DNA from: Pandoraea horticolens
GTDB taxonomy: Bacteria > Pseudomonadota > Gammaproteobacteria > Burkholderiales > Burkholderiaceae
Length of the DNA stretch: 64,000 nucleotides
Direction: 5' to 3'
Assembly (NCBI RefSeq): GCF_902459555.1
Contig: NZ_CABPSM010000007.1
Location: 124,001-188,000 of the forward strand
Within the stretch, counting starts at the first letter, position 1. Every line of letters begins with the position of its first letter. A model generated the notes under the pieces. That model was given only the letters and a program-made list of their open reading frames with translations. It made no database searches and was not told the DNA's origin. The position numbers and the translations under genes are program-made. Below, piece after piece: positions 1 through 8,758 of this stretch.

Positions 1-2
1 TT

Positions 3-770
3 ATGGCGGCATGCGTATCGTTACCCCCCGATGGCGACGAGATCGCACTGGCGTCGGCGATGCGGGGTGGGCCGATCGCCATGCGACGTGGACATACGAT
101 CGGCCTCGACGTGCCCGTCGCGGCAGACATTGTGATAGAAGGTCGCATCTTGCCCAACGTGAGACGCCCGGAAGGCCCGTTCGGTGAGTTCATGGGCTAC
201 TACGTCGACATCGGCGACAACCACGTTTTTGAAGTCACTCATGTCGGCTGGCGCAAGAACGCGGTGTTCCACGGACTGATATGCGGCTCGAACGAGGACC
301 TGAGGCCATTGGAAGCGGCCACTGCTGCGCGGATCTACAAATCGGTCGCATCGCAGGTTCGGGGCATCATTGACGTGTCATGCCAGCCGACAGTGATGAA
401 TACAATCATCAAGATCGACAAACAATATGACGGACATGCGCAACACGTCCTGCTGGCGGCCATGGGTGCGCACCTTGATTACAGCAAGCTGTGTATCGTC
501 GTCGATAACGATATCGATATCTACAACCTGGACGAGGTCATATGGGCTTTTCTCACCCGAGGGCGGGCGGACACCCGCACATTGGTCCTTCCCGGCGTAC
601 CGGGTTTCTACCGCGATCCGCATAAGGACCACTGGGGACGGCTTGCCATCGACGCCACGAAACCGTGGGGACGTGAAGCCGAGTTCGAACGCAAGTCAAT
701 TCCCGGTACGACAACGCTCGATCTGCTCGACTACCTGCCGCAATTGGCCGGTGAGGGGCTGGCGCAATGA
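3..770 (+). CDS. UbiD-family prenylated-FMN decarboxylase, C-terminal part
   Basis: C-terminal half of a UbiD-type (de)carboxylase, which uses prenylated FMN to remove or add a carboxyl group on an unsaturated or aromatic substrate. The visible 255 residues carry the family signature PEGPFGEFMGYY (about residues 56-67). Its two glutamates, five apart, correspond to the catalytic Glu pair of Fdc1/UbiD. Full-length members are about 450-500 aa and the frame is open to the window edge, so the gene is cut by the window and the ATG at 3 is internal. It overlaps the UbiX-type cofactor synthase gene by 4 bp (ATGA), which fits dedicated cofactor supply. The substrate cannot be read from this fragment. 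Confidence 0.9.
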   Translation: MAACVSLPPDGDEIALASAMRGGPIAMRRGHTIGLDVPVAADIVIEGRILPNVRRPEGPFGEFMGYYVDIGDNHVFEVTHVGWRKNAVFHGLICGSNEDLRPLEAATAARIYKSVASQVRGIIDVSCQPTVMNTIIKIDKQYDGHAQHVLLAAMGAHLDYSKLCIVVDNDIDIYNLDEVIWAFLTRGRADTRTLVLPGVPGFYRDPHKDHWGRLAIDATKPWGREAEFERKSIPGTTTLDLLDYLPQLAGEGLAQ

Positions 771-1339
771 CACGCCGAATCGTTGTTGCGATAACGGGCG
801 CCACGGGCGCCATCTATGGCGTACGCCTACTCGCCGCCCTGCGCGAGAGGAAGGTCGAATCGCATCTGGTGGTCTCTCGTGCCGGATGGATGACACTGCA
901 TGACGAGATGAATCTCGGCAAAGCGGACATGAAGCATGCGTCGAGCGTCATGCACGATATCAACGACGTAGGCGCAACACTCGCGAGCGGATCATTCGTT
1001 CACGACGGCATGGCCATCGCACCGTGCTCGATGAAAACGCTGGCGGCAGTCGCCCACGGATTCGACGACAACCTGATCACGCGCGCCGCCGACGTGACGC
1101 TAAAGGAACGTCGCAAGCTCCTGATGCTCGCACGCGAAACGCCACTGACGCTGGCGCATCTGCAGAACATGACGATGATCACTCAGATGGGAGGAGTGGT
1201 CATGCCGCCTTTGCCTGCTTTCTATGCAAAGCCAAGAACGGTGGAGGACATGGTCGGGTACACGGTCAATCGAATGCTGGACCAGTTTGGTCTCAACGCG
1301 GAAGATGCCTACTCTCGCTGGAACGGATTCACCCGCTAG
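767..1339 (+). CDS. UbiX-family flavin prenyltransferase
   Basis: 190 aa, the normal length for UbiX/Pad1 proteins, which join a dimethylallyl group to FMN to make the prenyl-FMN cofactor of UbiD enzymes. The N-terminal flavoprotein fold starts with VVAITGATGAIYG (about residues 6-18), the FMN-binding loop. The PCSMKTLAAVAHGFDDNLI segment (about 86-104) and the ERRKLLMLARETPL segment are family hallmarks. The start overlaps the upstream UbiD-like stop codon, so translation is probably coupled. It is presumably the cofactor provider for that decarboxylase rather than for ubiquinone synthesis. Confidence 0.92.
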   Translation: MTRRIVVAITGATGAIYGVRLLAALRERKVESHLVVSRAGWMTLHDEMNLGKADMKHASSVMHDINDVGATLASGSFVHDGMAIAPCSMKTLAAVAHGFDDNLITRAADVTLKERRKLLMLARETPLTLAHLQNMTMITQMGGVVMPPLPAFYAKPRTVEDMVGYTVNRMLDQFGLNAEDAYSRWNGFTR

Positions 1340-1341
1340 AG

Positions 1342-1380
1342 AAAAAAACGCCACCCGGCTAGTTTGGAGACCGGGCGGCG
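1342..1380 (-). terminator. Rho-independent terminator of the hyu/ABC operon
   Basis: Inverted arms at 1349-1358 and 1371-1380 form a 10-bp GC-rich stem with one mismatch and a 12-nt loop. On the minus strand the stem is followed by a run of seven T. It lies 50 bp past the ABC permease stop and also between the converging ubiX-like gene and the permease gene. Confidence 0.85.
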
Positions 1381-1429
1381 TAACCTTCGGACTTCTCGCG
1401 AATGCGATTTCCCGCGATACCACTCTGTG

Positions 1430-2341
1430 TCAAGGCGTCACAGGCTTGAGCTTGCGGGACGGTGCGCCCTTACGCTTGCGTGCTGCCATGGCCAGCAGGG
1501 TGGCCAATACGAAAACGGCCGTGACGAGCTTGAGATCCGACGGCTGGAAACCCAACGTCAGAACGACGGAGATCAACTGGAAGTACACGATCGAGCCAAT
1601 CACGGGGGCGATCACCTGCCGGGTCATCGAACGATTCCCGATGAGCGCTTCACCGAGCAGCAACGCCGCCAATCCGTTGACAAGCACCCCGAACCCCATA
1701 TTCACGTCGGCAAAGCCCTGGTTTTGGGCAAGCACCGCCCCTCCCATGGAAGCAAACAGATTCGCCAGCCCGAGACCGCACAACGTGTACACCTTCACGT
1801 TGATACCCTGAGCCTTCGCCATCGCCGCACTCGATCCAATGGCCCGCATCGCCATGCCATGCTGGGTTCCCAGGAACCAGATCACCAGCCCCGCGATCGC
1901 AATATCGATCGCACCGAGCATGACAATCCGCGGCAGATAGCCGCTGCCATCACCGGGAAGTGCAGAGAAGATGCTGGCAAAGGTGAACAATGCCGCATTG
2001 GGTTGCCCCATCACCCGAATATCGACGGAGTAGAGCATCGAGAGCACGAGAATCCCGCACAGAAGCGTGTTTATCTTCACCTTCTCGTGAATAAATCCCG
2101 TGAGCAGGCCAGCCAGAAAACCCGCCAATGCCCCAGCAAGCAGCGACGTTACGGGGTCGAGGCCCAGCATGAGGAATTTCGCGCAAACGCACGCGCCGAA
2201 GGGGAATGATCCTTCGCCGGTCATGTCCGCAAAATTCAGTATCCGGAACGGAATCATGATCGCGATGGCAATCAACGCATACGTCAGCCCCTGGAGAATG
2301 CCGACAGGCACCAGGTCGAGGAATCCCGAAATCAAATTCAT
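1430..2341 (-). CDS. ABC transporter permease (TrpY/LivH-like)
   Basis: 303 aa, strongly hydrophobic, with about eight or nine predicted membrane segments. It resembles the permeases (BPD_transp_2 family) that pair with ABC_sub_bind (PF04392) binding proteins. It would form the inner-membrane channel with the ATPase encoded just upstream, probably as a homodimer because no second permease is present. Its start codon overlaps the ATPase stop by one base (TGATG). It is the last gene of the operon and is followed by a clear terminator. The substrate is unknown. Relatives include tryptophan and other amino-acid or small-ligand importers. Confidence 0.88.
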   Translation of the reverse strand: MNLISGFLDLVPVGILQGLTYALIAIAIMIPFRILNFADMTGEGSFPFGACVCAKFLMLGLDPVTSLLAGALAGFLAGLLTGFIHEKVKINTLLCGILVLSMLYSVDIRVMGQPNAALFTFASIFSALPGDGSGYLPRIVMLGAIDIAIAGLVIWFLGTQHGMAMRAIGSSAAMAKAQGINVKVYTLCGLGLANLFASMGGAVLAQNQGFADVNMGFGVLVNGLAALLLGEALIGNRSMTRQVIAPVIGSIVYFQLISVVLTLGFQPSDLKLVTAVFVLATLLAMAARKRKGAPSRKLKPVTP

Positions 2342-3150
2342 CAGATATTCGCCGTTTGCGGCGCCTCCTGCTCAGCGGTTTCGTGGAACGTTGCGATCAG
2401 TTTCTCCATCGTCATGCGGCGCTTCGCCTCTCCCGTCAAATTGCCCACGACTTGCCCATCCGACATCATGATGAGTCGATTGCCATAGTCCAACGCGTGT
2501 TGCATGTTATGCGTGACCATTAGCGTCGTGAGTTGCTGTTCGCGGACGACTTGCTCGGTTACCTGCATGACGATCTCCGCGGTGCGCGGGTCAAGCGCGG
2601 CGGTATGCTCGTCGAGCAGCAGCAATTGGGGGCGACGCAGCACCGCCATAAGTAGCGACAGTGCCTGCCGCTGTCCCCCCGAGAGCAACGACGCTTTCGC
2701 CTTCAATCGCTTTTCGAGACCGAGGTTGAACGAGGCGATACGCGCCTCGAAGTGGCTCATTTGCGTGCTCGTGAGACCTCTACCGAAAGTGCGGCGTTGC
2801 CCGCGAAGTGCAGCCACGGCCAGGTTTTCTTCAAGACTCAAGGCCGCCGCGGTACCAACGGAGGGGTCCTGAAACACGCGCGCAATAAATTCGGCTCGCC
2901 GATGCGTGGGCAGCGATGTCACGTCGCGCCCGTTGACGCTAATGGTTCCGGTATCCGACTCGACTTCGCCCGCGAGTAGATTCAAAAACGTCGATTTACC
3001 CGCACCGTTGCCACCGACGACAACAGCGAAGTCGCCTGCATTGAGTTCCAGCGAGACATCGGTCAGCGCGACGCGCTCATCGACCGTGCCCGCGTGAAAC
3101 GTCTTGCTGACACCCGAGACCGACAGCATGGGCAATGCGTCCTGATTCAC
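2341..3150 (-). CDS. ABC transporter ATP-binding protein
   Basis: 269 aa from a GTG start at 3150, chosen because AGGAG lies 7 nt upstream. An earlier frame-open start at 3201 would overlap the binding-protein gene. Walker A GGNGAGKST is at about residues 46-54, the signature LSGGQ at 156-160 and Walker B LLLLDE at 176-181. It energises import together with the adjacent permease and binding protein. Gene order is binding protein, ATPase, permease, with a 29-bp gap to the first. Confidence 0.92.
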   Translation of the reverse strand: MNQDALPMLSVSGVSKTFHAGTVDERVALTDVSLELNAGDFAVVVGGNGAGKSTFLNLLAGEVESDTGTISVNGRDVTSLPTHRRAEFIARVFQDPSVGTAAALSLEENLAVAALRGQRRTFGRGLTSTQMSHFEARIASFNLGLEKRLKAKASLLSGGQRQALSLLMAVLRRPQLLLLDEHTAALDPRTAEIVMQVTEQVVREQQLTTLMVTHNMQHALDYGNRLIMMSDGQVVGNLTGEAKRRMTMEKLIATFHETAEQEAPQTANI

Positions 3151-3179
3151 GTTATCTCCTGCCCGATTGCGTTTTGGAT

Positions 3180-4178
3180 TCAATTGATAAAGCATTGGCA
3201 ATTCTCGAAGGATGACGGGACCTGCAACCCGAGTTTGGCAAACTCACGCCGGCTGATCGACGTGACGTAATCGGTTGATGCGGGCTTGGCCACTGGCAGC
3301 AAATTCGTCGCCTCCCCCTTCAGCGCACGTACGGCAAGACGCGCAGCGTTAGCGCCAACCGATTCGAGCGACACCGCAAACGAAGCAGTCGCCATGCCCT
3401 GCTTGATCGCCTCGGTTTCGGAACTGATGATCGGCACGCGCAGGCGCGCCATCGATGCCGCAACGGTCGGAATCGCGGATTGCACGAGATTCGACCCGGT
3501 GAGATAGACGAATCCAACACCCTTGAGCAGTTGTGCGCGCTGTGCCAGATCGTTTACCGCATCGACGCTCACCGCCTTGAAGGTAAGCCCGGCACGTCTG
3601 GCCGCAGCTTCAAGCGCTTGGTTCGTCACGACATCGTTAGCCTCGCCTGGGCTATACAACACACCGAATGACGTCAATCCGGGGAATAGGCGCTTCGCAA
3701 ACACCAGCATGGCATCGAAATCCTGAAGATCCGACGCGCCGGTAAAGCGATCACTACCATGCGTCCAATTCGGTACAAGGCCTGCGGCGACAGGATCGGT
3801 AACTTCCGCGAAGATCAACGGGATGCTTCGGTCCGAAACGGCAGAACGAGCGACCTGCGAGACCGACGTTGTCAACGTCAGGATAAGGGCCGGCTTCTTG
3901 GTCAGAATCTGGGAGAACATCTGCGGCATCAACGCTTGCGTGAAGTTCGCGTCGCTGTAGGCATAACGGGTGTTCTTTCCATCGATATAGCCAGCCTTTG
4001 CCATCTCCTCCTTGAATCCGGCGATCGTTCGCGTGAGTGACGGGTGAGGTCCCAGGTTGGCAATGCCAATGACCGTCTGCGCGATAGCGGTTTGCGACGT
4101 CGCCTCACCGGACAGGCCTACGCCCAGCGCCGTGACAATCGTAAGGGAAAGAAACGTCCTGCGGGATCTTGCTCTCAT
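3180..4178 (-). CDS. ABC_sub_bind-type periplasmic binding protein (copy 1)
   Basis: 332 aa from the ATG at 4178, which has GGAG 9 nt upstream; an in-frame upstream extension to 4229 is possible. The protein starts with an Arg-rich stretch and a hydrophobic export signal, followed by the PF04392-type core (VIGIANLGPHPSLTRTIAGF). It shares long identical stretches with the binding protein at 13029-14024. Both end in a rare Cys-x-Cys-Phe motif (NCQCFIN here). It is expected to deliver the ligand to the permease and ATPase encoded directly downstream. The ligand is not identifiable. The hydantoinase-like genes upstream make a cyclic amide or amino-acid derivative plausible. Confidence 0.9.
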   Translation of the reverse strand: MRARSRRTFLSLTIVTALGVGLSGEATSQTAIAQTVIGIANLGPHPSLTRTIAGFKEEMAKAGYIDGKNTRYAYSDANFTQALMPQMFSQILTKKPALILTLTTSVSQVARSAVSDRSIPLIFAEVTDPVAAGLVPNWTHGSDRFTGASDLQDFDAMLVFAKRLFPGLTSFGVLYSPGEANDVVTNQALEAAARRAGLTFKAVSVDAVNDLAQRAQLLKGVGFVYLTGSNLVQSAIPTVAASMARLRVPIISSETEAIKQGMATASFAVSLESVGANAARLAVRALKGEATNLLPVAKPASTDYVTSISRREFAKLGLQVPSSFENCQCFIN

Positions 4179-4435
4179 GCGTGACATCTCCAATGCGGCG
4201 CGTCGGGCTCGGTGGTATCGAGAGCGCACTCTTCATGAATCCAGGAAATCCCAGGGAATCTGTGTCCATCTCAGCCGAAACGGTGCAGACGTCTGACCGT
4301 CTTTTTAGCACCGAACATGGCAGCAAACATATTGAGGTCTGCGTCTGTGCCGAAAACCTAACTTTTGTGGCGTCTCACCCAATCTTTTCCACTAAAAGCT
4401 GCCGCCATACGCTAATCGACCCGACCACGCTGGCC

Positions 4436-5734
4436 TCAATTGCCGGCAATCTGAGCCGCCACCCGCACGCCGCTTGCGCAGGCGCCGCCGAGCAGGGCTT
4501 GAGATATCCAATCCCCGCAGTAGCGTATGCGCGACTTCCCCGCGTCCTGCCAATCGAGGAAGCGGCGAAGCACATGCCCATAGCCGGGATAAAAAATTGG
4601 AATCTTGTGCGCAATCCACTGATTCACGGTAGACAAGCGCCGCTGGTCGAAGTCGGGAATACGCGCCCTGACTTCGTCAATGACCCACTCATCAAGACGA
4701 TCCGTGGCGCACTGCGCCTGTACTTGCCGAATGGCCTCCGGCGTCAGTTGGCAGTACACCTGTGCGTTCGGGCGCCCCTGATGAGGGGCAGCATTGAGTT
4801 GCTGATACGTTGCGATACGGGTAGGGGAATCCCGCATGGCAAATTCGATACCTGGCTCAAGCGATCCGGCGACGGCGAAATGCGTGATGCCCAACGCGTT
4901 GTAGCGAATCGCCGCAAGCATTTCGCGCTCTTCCAGCGAGGGCCGAACCAGCAAAGGCGCGATTCGTGCCCCCTCCGTCGCGATCACCACATAATCCGCT
5001 GAAAGCTCGCGCCCATCAGCCAGCGTCACGATACATCGATCGGCATGCGGTTCGACTGCCGTCACCGCGACACCTGTCTCGACCGGCAACCTGTCGGCCA
5101 ACGCCGTGCACAATCGCCCCATACCTCCAGCCAAGGTAAACACGGTGTCTTCGCCGACCAAATGAGGCATCGTGCTTTGATAGAACAACGCCGAGATGGT
5201 GTCGGCATCGAAACTACGTGTGCCGCGAAACACCGGCTCGATCATGCGCTTGAGAACACCATCGCCGATCTCCTCCCGTATGCACTCGGCCAGGGTAATC
5301 TCGTCCCACTCCAGTGCAGACACAGCCCAATCGGGATCGACCTGTCGTTTGCGCGCGCGCAGGGTAAGCGCCGCGCGTATCAGGCGGCACCGCTCACCAA
5401 ACGGCAAGCCGGGTGTGAACAAGGCCCTCGACGAGGGCATGAGCTCAATAGAGTACGGCCCGCCAGGGCTCGTGCAAAGCGCGCTAAGGCGCCTTAGCGG
5501 CACAAGTGAAGATGTAACGCCCGCAGCCGCGATGATGCGATGAAGATCCTTGCTGAAGGGATAGATCAGTCGCGCACCACTGTTATAGGCGATGCCATTC
5601 TCGAATCGGTCTCCCATGCGCCCTCCCACCACGGAAGCCGCTTCGAAGACACGCACCGAAACCCCAGCAGCCTGTAGTTCCCAAGCCGCACTCAATCCGG
5701 CAATACCGGCGCCGACAATGATGGTGGAAGTCAC
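4436..5734 (-). CDS. FAD-dependent amine-oxidase/protoporphyrinogen-oxidase-like flavoprotein
   Basis: 432 aa. An N-terminal Rossmann FAD site is visible (IIVGAGIAGLSAAWEL, about residues 5-20, with the ribose-binding acid in VFEAASVVGGRM). A C-terminal motif (YCGDWISQALLGGACASGVRVA, about 406-427) matches the second FAD contact of the amine oxidase/HemG/phytoene desaturase superfamily. It overlaps the ThDP-enzyme gene by 4 bp, so the two are likely co-translated and may act on one substrate. A haem-synthesis role is unlikely given the neighbours. The exact reaction, C-N or C-C oxidation, is not predictable. Confidence 0.8.
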   Translation of the reverse strand: MTSTIIVGAGIAGLSAAWELQAAGVSVRVFEAASVVGGRMGDRFENGIAYNSGARLIYPFSKDLHRIIAAAGVTSSLVPLRRLSALCTSPGGPYSIELMPSSRALFTPGLPFGERCRLIRAALTLRARKRQVDPDWAVSALEWDEITLAECIREEIGDGVLKRMIEPVFRGTRSFDADTISALFYQSTMPHLVGEDTVFTLAGGMGRLCTALADRLPVETGVAVTAVEPHADRCIVTLADGRELSADYVVIATEGARIAPLLVRPSLEEREMLAAIRYNALGITHFAVAGSLEPGIEFAMRDSPTRIATYQQLNAAPHQGRPNAQVYCQLTPEAIRQVQAQCATDRLDEWVIDEVRARIPDFDQRRLSTVNQWIAHKIPIFYPGYGHVLRRFLDWQDAGKSRIRYCGDWISQALLGGACASGVRVAAQIAGN

Positions 5735-7425
5735 GGTTGAACTGGCTTGGTCAATGTGTCGGGAAGGGCGAGTTCGATCAGCGAAACACCGTCGTGGGAA
5801 AGCGCGGCATCGAGCGCGGGCGCGAACTCATCGGTCGAGGTTACGCGCCATGCCTTGGCGCCGAACGAGGACGCATAGGAAACAAAGTCGACGTTGCCCA
5901 AACGCGTGCCGACCTCTCGGCCGAACGTGCGTTGTTGCGAAGCGCGAATGGCGCCGTAGGAGCGATTGTTTGCCACCAGAACCAGCAAACGCAGCCCCAA
6001 TCTCACAGCGGACTCCAGTTCTTCCGCATGCATGAGAAAACAGCCGTCACCGGCAATCGCGACGGGTCTGTCGCAGCCACCGTGCAAGGCAGCGCCAATG
6101 GCGGCAGCCAACCCATATCCCATCGCGCCACTCTTGGGGCCGAGTTGCGTGTTTGGCCGCCGATGCGGGAAGTAACGTTGCGGCCACATGGCGTAGGCAC
6201 CCGCACCGGCAGCCACCACCGTATCGTCCGGCAGCATCTTGCGAAGGCGGGCGTAGATCACGCGCAGGTCGACGGGGCCGGGACACACGCCGGTGCTCAC
6301 GAACTGCTCCCGCTCGCGACGGATCGACTCGACCCAGGGCAAGCGCGCGGCCCCCATCGCCTCTGGCATCGAGGTGCAGGAACCATCATGCTTTCGTTGA
6401 CCATCGGCAATGCGAGCCAGCGCCGCGAGTACCGCTTCGGGTCGGGCACATACCGCAATATCTGCCTGGTAGGCATTGTTGAGTTCCGCTTGGCCAGGAT
6501 GGACATGAATCAGCTTGCAAGCCGGCTTCGGCGGCCGCAACAGAGAAAACCCCTTGAAAACGTCGGCACCGAACGTATTGAGTTCGCCCATTCGTGCGCC
6601 GAGAACCAGCACAAGGTCCGCCGCTTCGAAACGACGCGCGAGCGCGGCCGATATGCCAATTCCGGTTTCTCCGCAGAAATTGGGATGCCCGTTGTCCAGC
6701 AGATCGCGACGGCGATACGAGGTGACAACCGGCACCTGATATCGCTCGGCCACTTTGACCAGATCCCCGAGGCCCTCAGACGACCAGCCTGTTCCGCCAA
6801 CCCACAAGATCGGTCTCGCCGCGCGACGCAACGCTTCCGCAATCGCATACGCATCTCCCATGTCGATGGAGGTTCCGGCACGCCGTGGTGCGCCGAGTGA
6901 AGGCGCGGCCCTCTGCTGCAACGCCACATCCTCGGGGAGGATCAGCACGACGGGCCCGGGTTTTCCGCTGATTGCGGTATGCCATGCACGGCTTACGAAC
7001 TCGGGAATGCGAGCCGCATCCGGAATTTGAGCGACCCACTTCACGAGCGGGCCGAACGCCACATGAAACTCATTGCCCAGAAATGCTTCGCGCTCAGCCA
7101 CCTCGGTGGATGCCTGGCCGACAATCAGAATCATCGGTGCGCTATCTGTATCGGCCGTATGCAGCGCAAGACAGGTATTCAATGCCCCCGGCGCGCGAGC
7201 TGCAAGGCAAACCCCGGGCATGCCACTGAGTTGCCCTATTGCCTGGGCGGCAAAGGCCATACCCGCTTCGTGTCGAAAACTCGCCAGCCGTATTTGCGGC
7301 GTACGAGATGCCAATGCATCGAGGATTTCGAGAATGCCCTCCCCCGGTACGTGAGTAACTACGCGCACGCCGAATTCGGCCAGCGTATCGGCAAGGATGT
7401 CAGCGCCGGAGCGCGTGTTCGTCAT
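5731..7425 (-). CDS. Thiamine-diphosphate-dependent enzyme (acetolactate synthase-like)
   Basis: 564 aa, with the three domains of the acetolactate synthase/benzoylformate decarboxylase superfamily. The N-terminal ThDP-activating Glu lies in SFRHEAGMAFAA (about residue 53). The central domain is FAD/ADP-like. The C-terminal ThDP/Mg site has GDG at about 460 and NN at about 486-487. The family decarboxylates or ligates 2-keto acids. No regulatory-subunit gene (ilvN) lies nearby, arguing against a branched-chain biosynthetic role. The gene sits in the hydantoinase/porin operon and overlaps the flavoprotein gene, so a catabolic 2-oxoacid step is the best guess. Confidence 0.85.
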   Translation of the reverse strand: MTNTRSGADILADTLAEFGVRVVTHVPGEGILEILDALASRTPQIRLASFRHEAGMAFAAQAIGQLSGMPGVCLAARAPGALNTCLALHTADTDSAPMILIVGQASTEVAEREAFLGNEFHVAFGPLVKWVAQIPDAARIPEFVSRAWHTAISGKPGPVVLILPEDVALQQRAAPSLGAPRRAGTSIDMGDAYAIAEALRRAARPILWVGGTGWSSEGLGDLVKVAERYQVPVVTSYRRRDLLDNGHPNFCGETGIGISAALARRFEAADLVLVLGARMGELNTFGADVFKGFSLLRPPKPACKLIHVHPGQAELNNAYQADIAVCARPEAVLAALARIADGQRKHDGSCTSMPEAMGAARLPWVESIRREREQFVSTGVCPGPVDLRVIYARLRKMLPDDTVVAAGAGAYAMWPQRYFPHRRPNTQLGPKSGAMGYGLAAAIGAALHGGCDRPVAIAGDGCFLMHAEELESAVRLGLRLLVLVANNRSYGAIRASQQRTFGREVGTRLGNVDFVSYASSFGAKAWRVTSTDEFAPALDAALSHDGVSLIELALPDTLTKPVQP

Positions 7426-7485
7426 GCGGCGACTCTCCAGATATTGATGGCGTGCGGCGCAATCGGCGCAGCACTCCCATGGTTT

Positions 7486-8637
7486 TCAGAAACGATGAAA
7501 AATGCCGGCGGTGACAGCAACTTGCCGGGTCGTCGTGGAAGCCCCTCCACCGGACGCATATTCGATATTGGCATGCTTGGCATCGCCAGCGGCCAGTTGG
7601 AAAATGCCGACGACGAACAAGGCGGTTCGCTTCGAAAGAAAATAGTTGTCGATGAGGCTGAACTGATGGTACTGGGGCGTGAAGCCGGTAGTGGATATCT
7701 TCCCTCGTGTGTATGTGTAGGCGAAGTTGATCTGATTGGCGAGCGTCAGGAAATGACTGACGTTTGCCTCGATATTGTCAAAATCGGCTCGCGCGCCGCC
7801 CAGCCCCAGTTGGGTAACGCCCAGATTTTCATACCGGCTGTGAGACCAGATCAGGGCAGCATTCGTCGAGTCGCTGAATGCGTACGACCCACCCGCGCCC
7901 CAAATTTCCATGCTCGTCGGGGATACGCTATACGAGAACGTGGGCGACTGAGCGGAAATCGACGGGAACAGGGCCGTATTCCAGATCCCCTCGCTGGCCG
8001 CTGTCGATGGCCGATTCAGGCGCATGTACGCCGCAGACACGGAAACCGGGCCACCAACGTAGTTCGCGCCGAAGCTCACCCCGCTCTGATTATTGAAGCT
8101 CCCGGCTTGGCCGCCAAAACTGTACATTGCGCCAAATTGAACACCGGCCAAGCGCGGCGACACGTACTTGAGCGTATTGTTTGCGCGGAACTGATAGTTG
8201 AAATTGTCGTTGTCGCCCACGTGCGCCGTATAGCCGTTCCAACGCACGGGTGCCGAGTATTGCGCCAGCCAGTCCTGCGTCAAGTCATATTGGCGCCCCG
8301 TCGTCAGCGTGCCCCATCGTTCATTTTGCAAACCAACGAATGCCTGCCGTCCAAACTCACGGCCCCCTTGCGCAGAAGTTCCGGTATTCGGATTGAAACC
8401 GCCCTCGAGCGTGAAGATCGCCTTGGTGCCCCCCCCAAGATCCTCAGCGCCTTTAAACCCCCATCGGCTCGGCCCGTTCGCCGGGCCAACGGACTTCCCT
8501 CCCAGCGAATTGTTGGCGTAGATGGCGCCGCCCATCAGCACACCGTATAACGTGACGCTACTCTGCTGCGCCCGGACGGGCGAGCAAAGGACAAATGGCA
8601 ACATCAACGGCACCAGGGTATAGAGGCATTTTTTCAT
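7486..8637 (-). CDS. Gram-negative porin (Porin_4 type)
   Basis: 383 aa from the ATG at 8637. The frame is open upstream to 9012, but that extension is antisense to hyuB and has no signal. The start gives MKKCLYTLVPLMLPF, a typical Sec signal ending near VRAQ. Then comes SVTLYGVLMGG, the first strand of Burkholderia/Bordetella trimeric porins, with alternating amphipathic strands and a C-terminal aromatic residue (FHRF) needed for outer-membrane insertion. It probably admits the substrate used by the surrounding genes. It is separated from hyuB by 121 bp, which may contain its own promoter. Confidence 0.92.
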   Translation of the reverse strand: MKKCLYTLVPLMLPFVLCSPVRAQQSSVTLYGVLMGGAIYANNSLGGKSVGPANGPSRWGFKGAEDLGGGTKAIFTLEGGFNPNTGTSAQGGREFGRQAFVGLQNERWGTLTTGRQYDLTQDWLAQYSAPVRWNGYTAHVGDNDNFNYQFRANNTLKYVSPRLAGVQFGAMYSFGGQAGSFNNQSGVSFGANYVGGPVSVSAAYMRLNRPSTAASEGIWNTALFPSISAQSPTFSYSVSPTSMEIWGAGGSYAFSDSTNAALIWSHSRYENLGVTQLGLGGARADFDNIEANVSHFLTLANQINFAYTYTRGKISTTGFTPQYHQFSLIDNYFLSKRTALFVVGIFQLAAGDAKHANIEYASGGGASTTTRQVAVTAGIFHRF

Positions 8638-8758
8638 GGTCGATTCCGTGATTGACGAAAGTGAGAGACGATTAATGTGTGTCGTGCATCGTCGAATGCA
8701 GCGTAAGAAAACGCCCTCACCAGACCAACGCCGCCAAAATAAGAAGAACCGAAATCGC

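Noticed and set aside
5731-7425. Branched-chain acetolactate synthase (IlvB)
   Set aside because: No ilvN gene follows and the neighbours are catabolic; only the wider ThDP family is supported.
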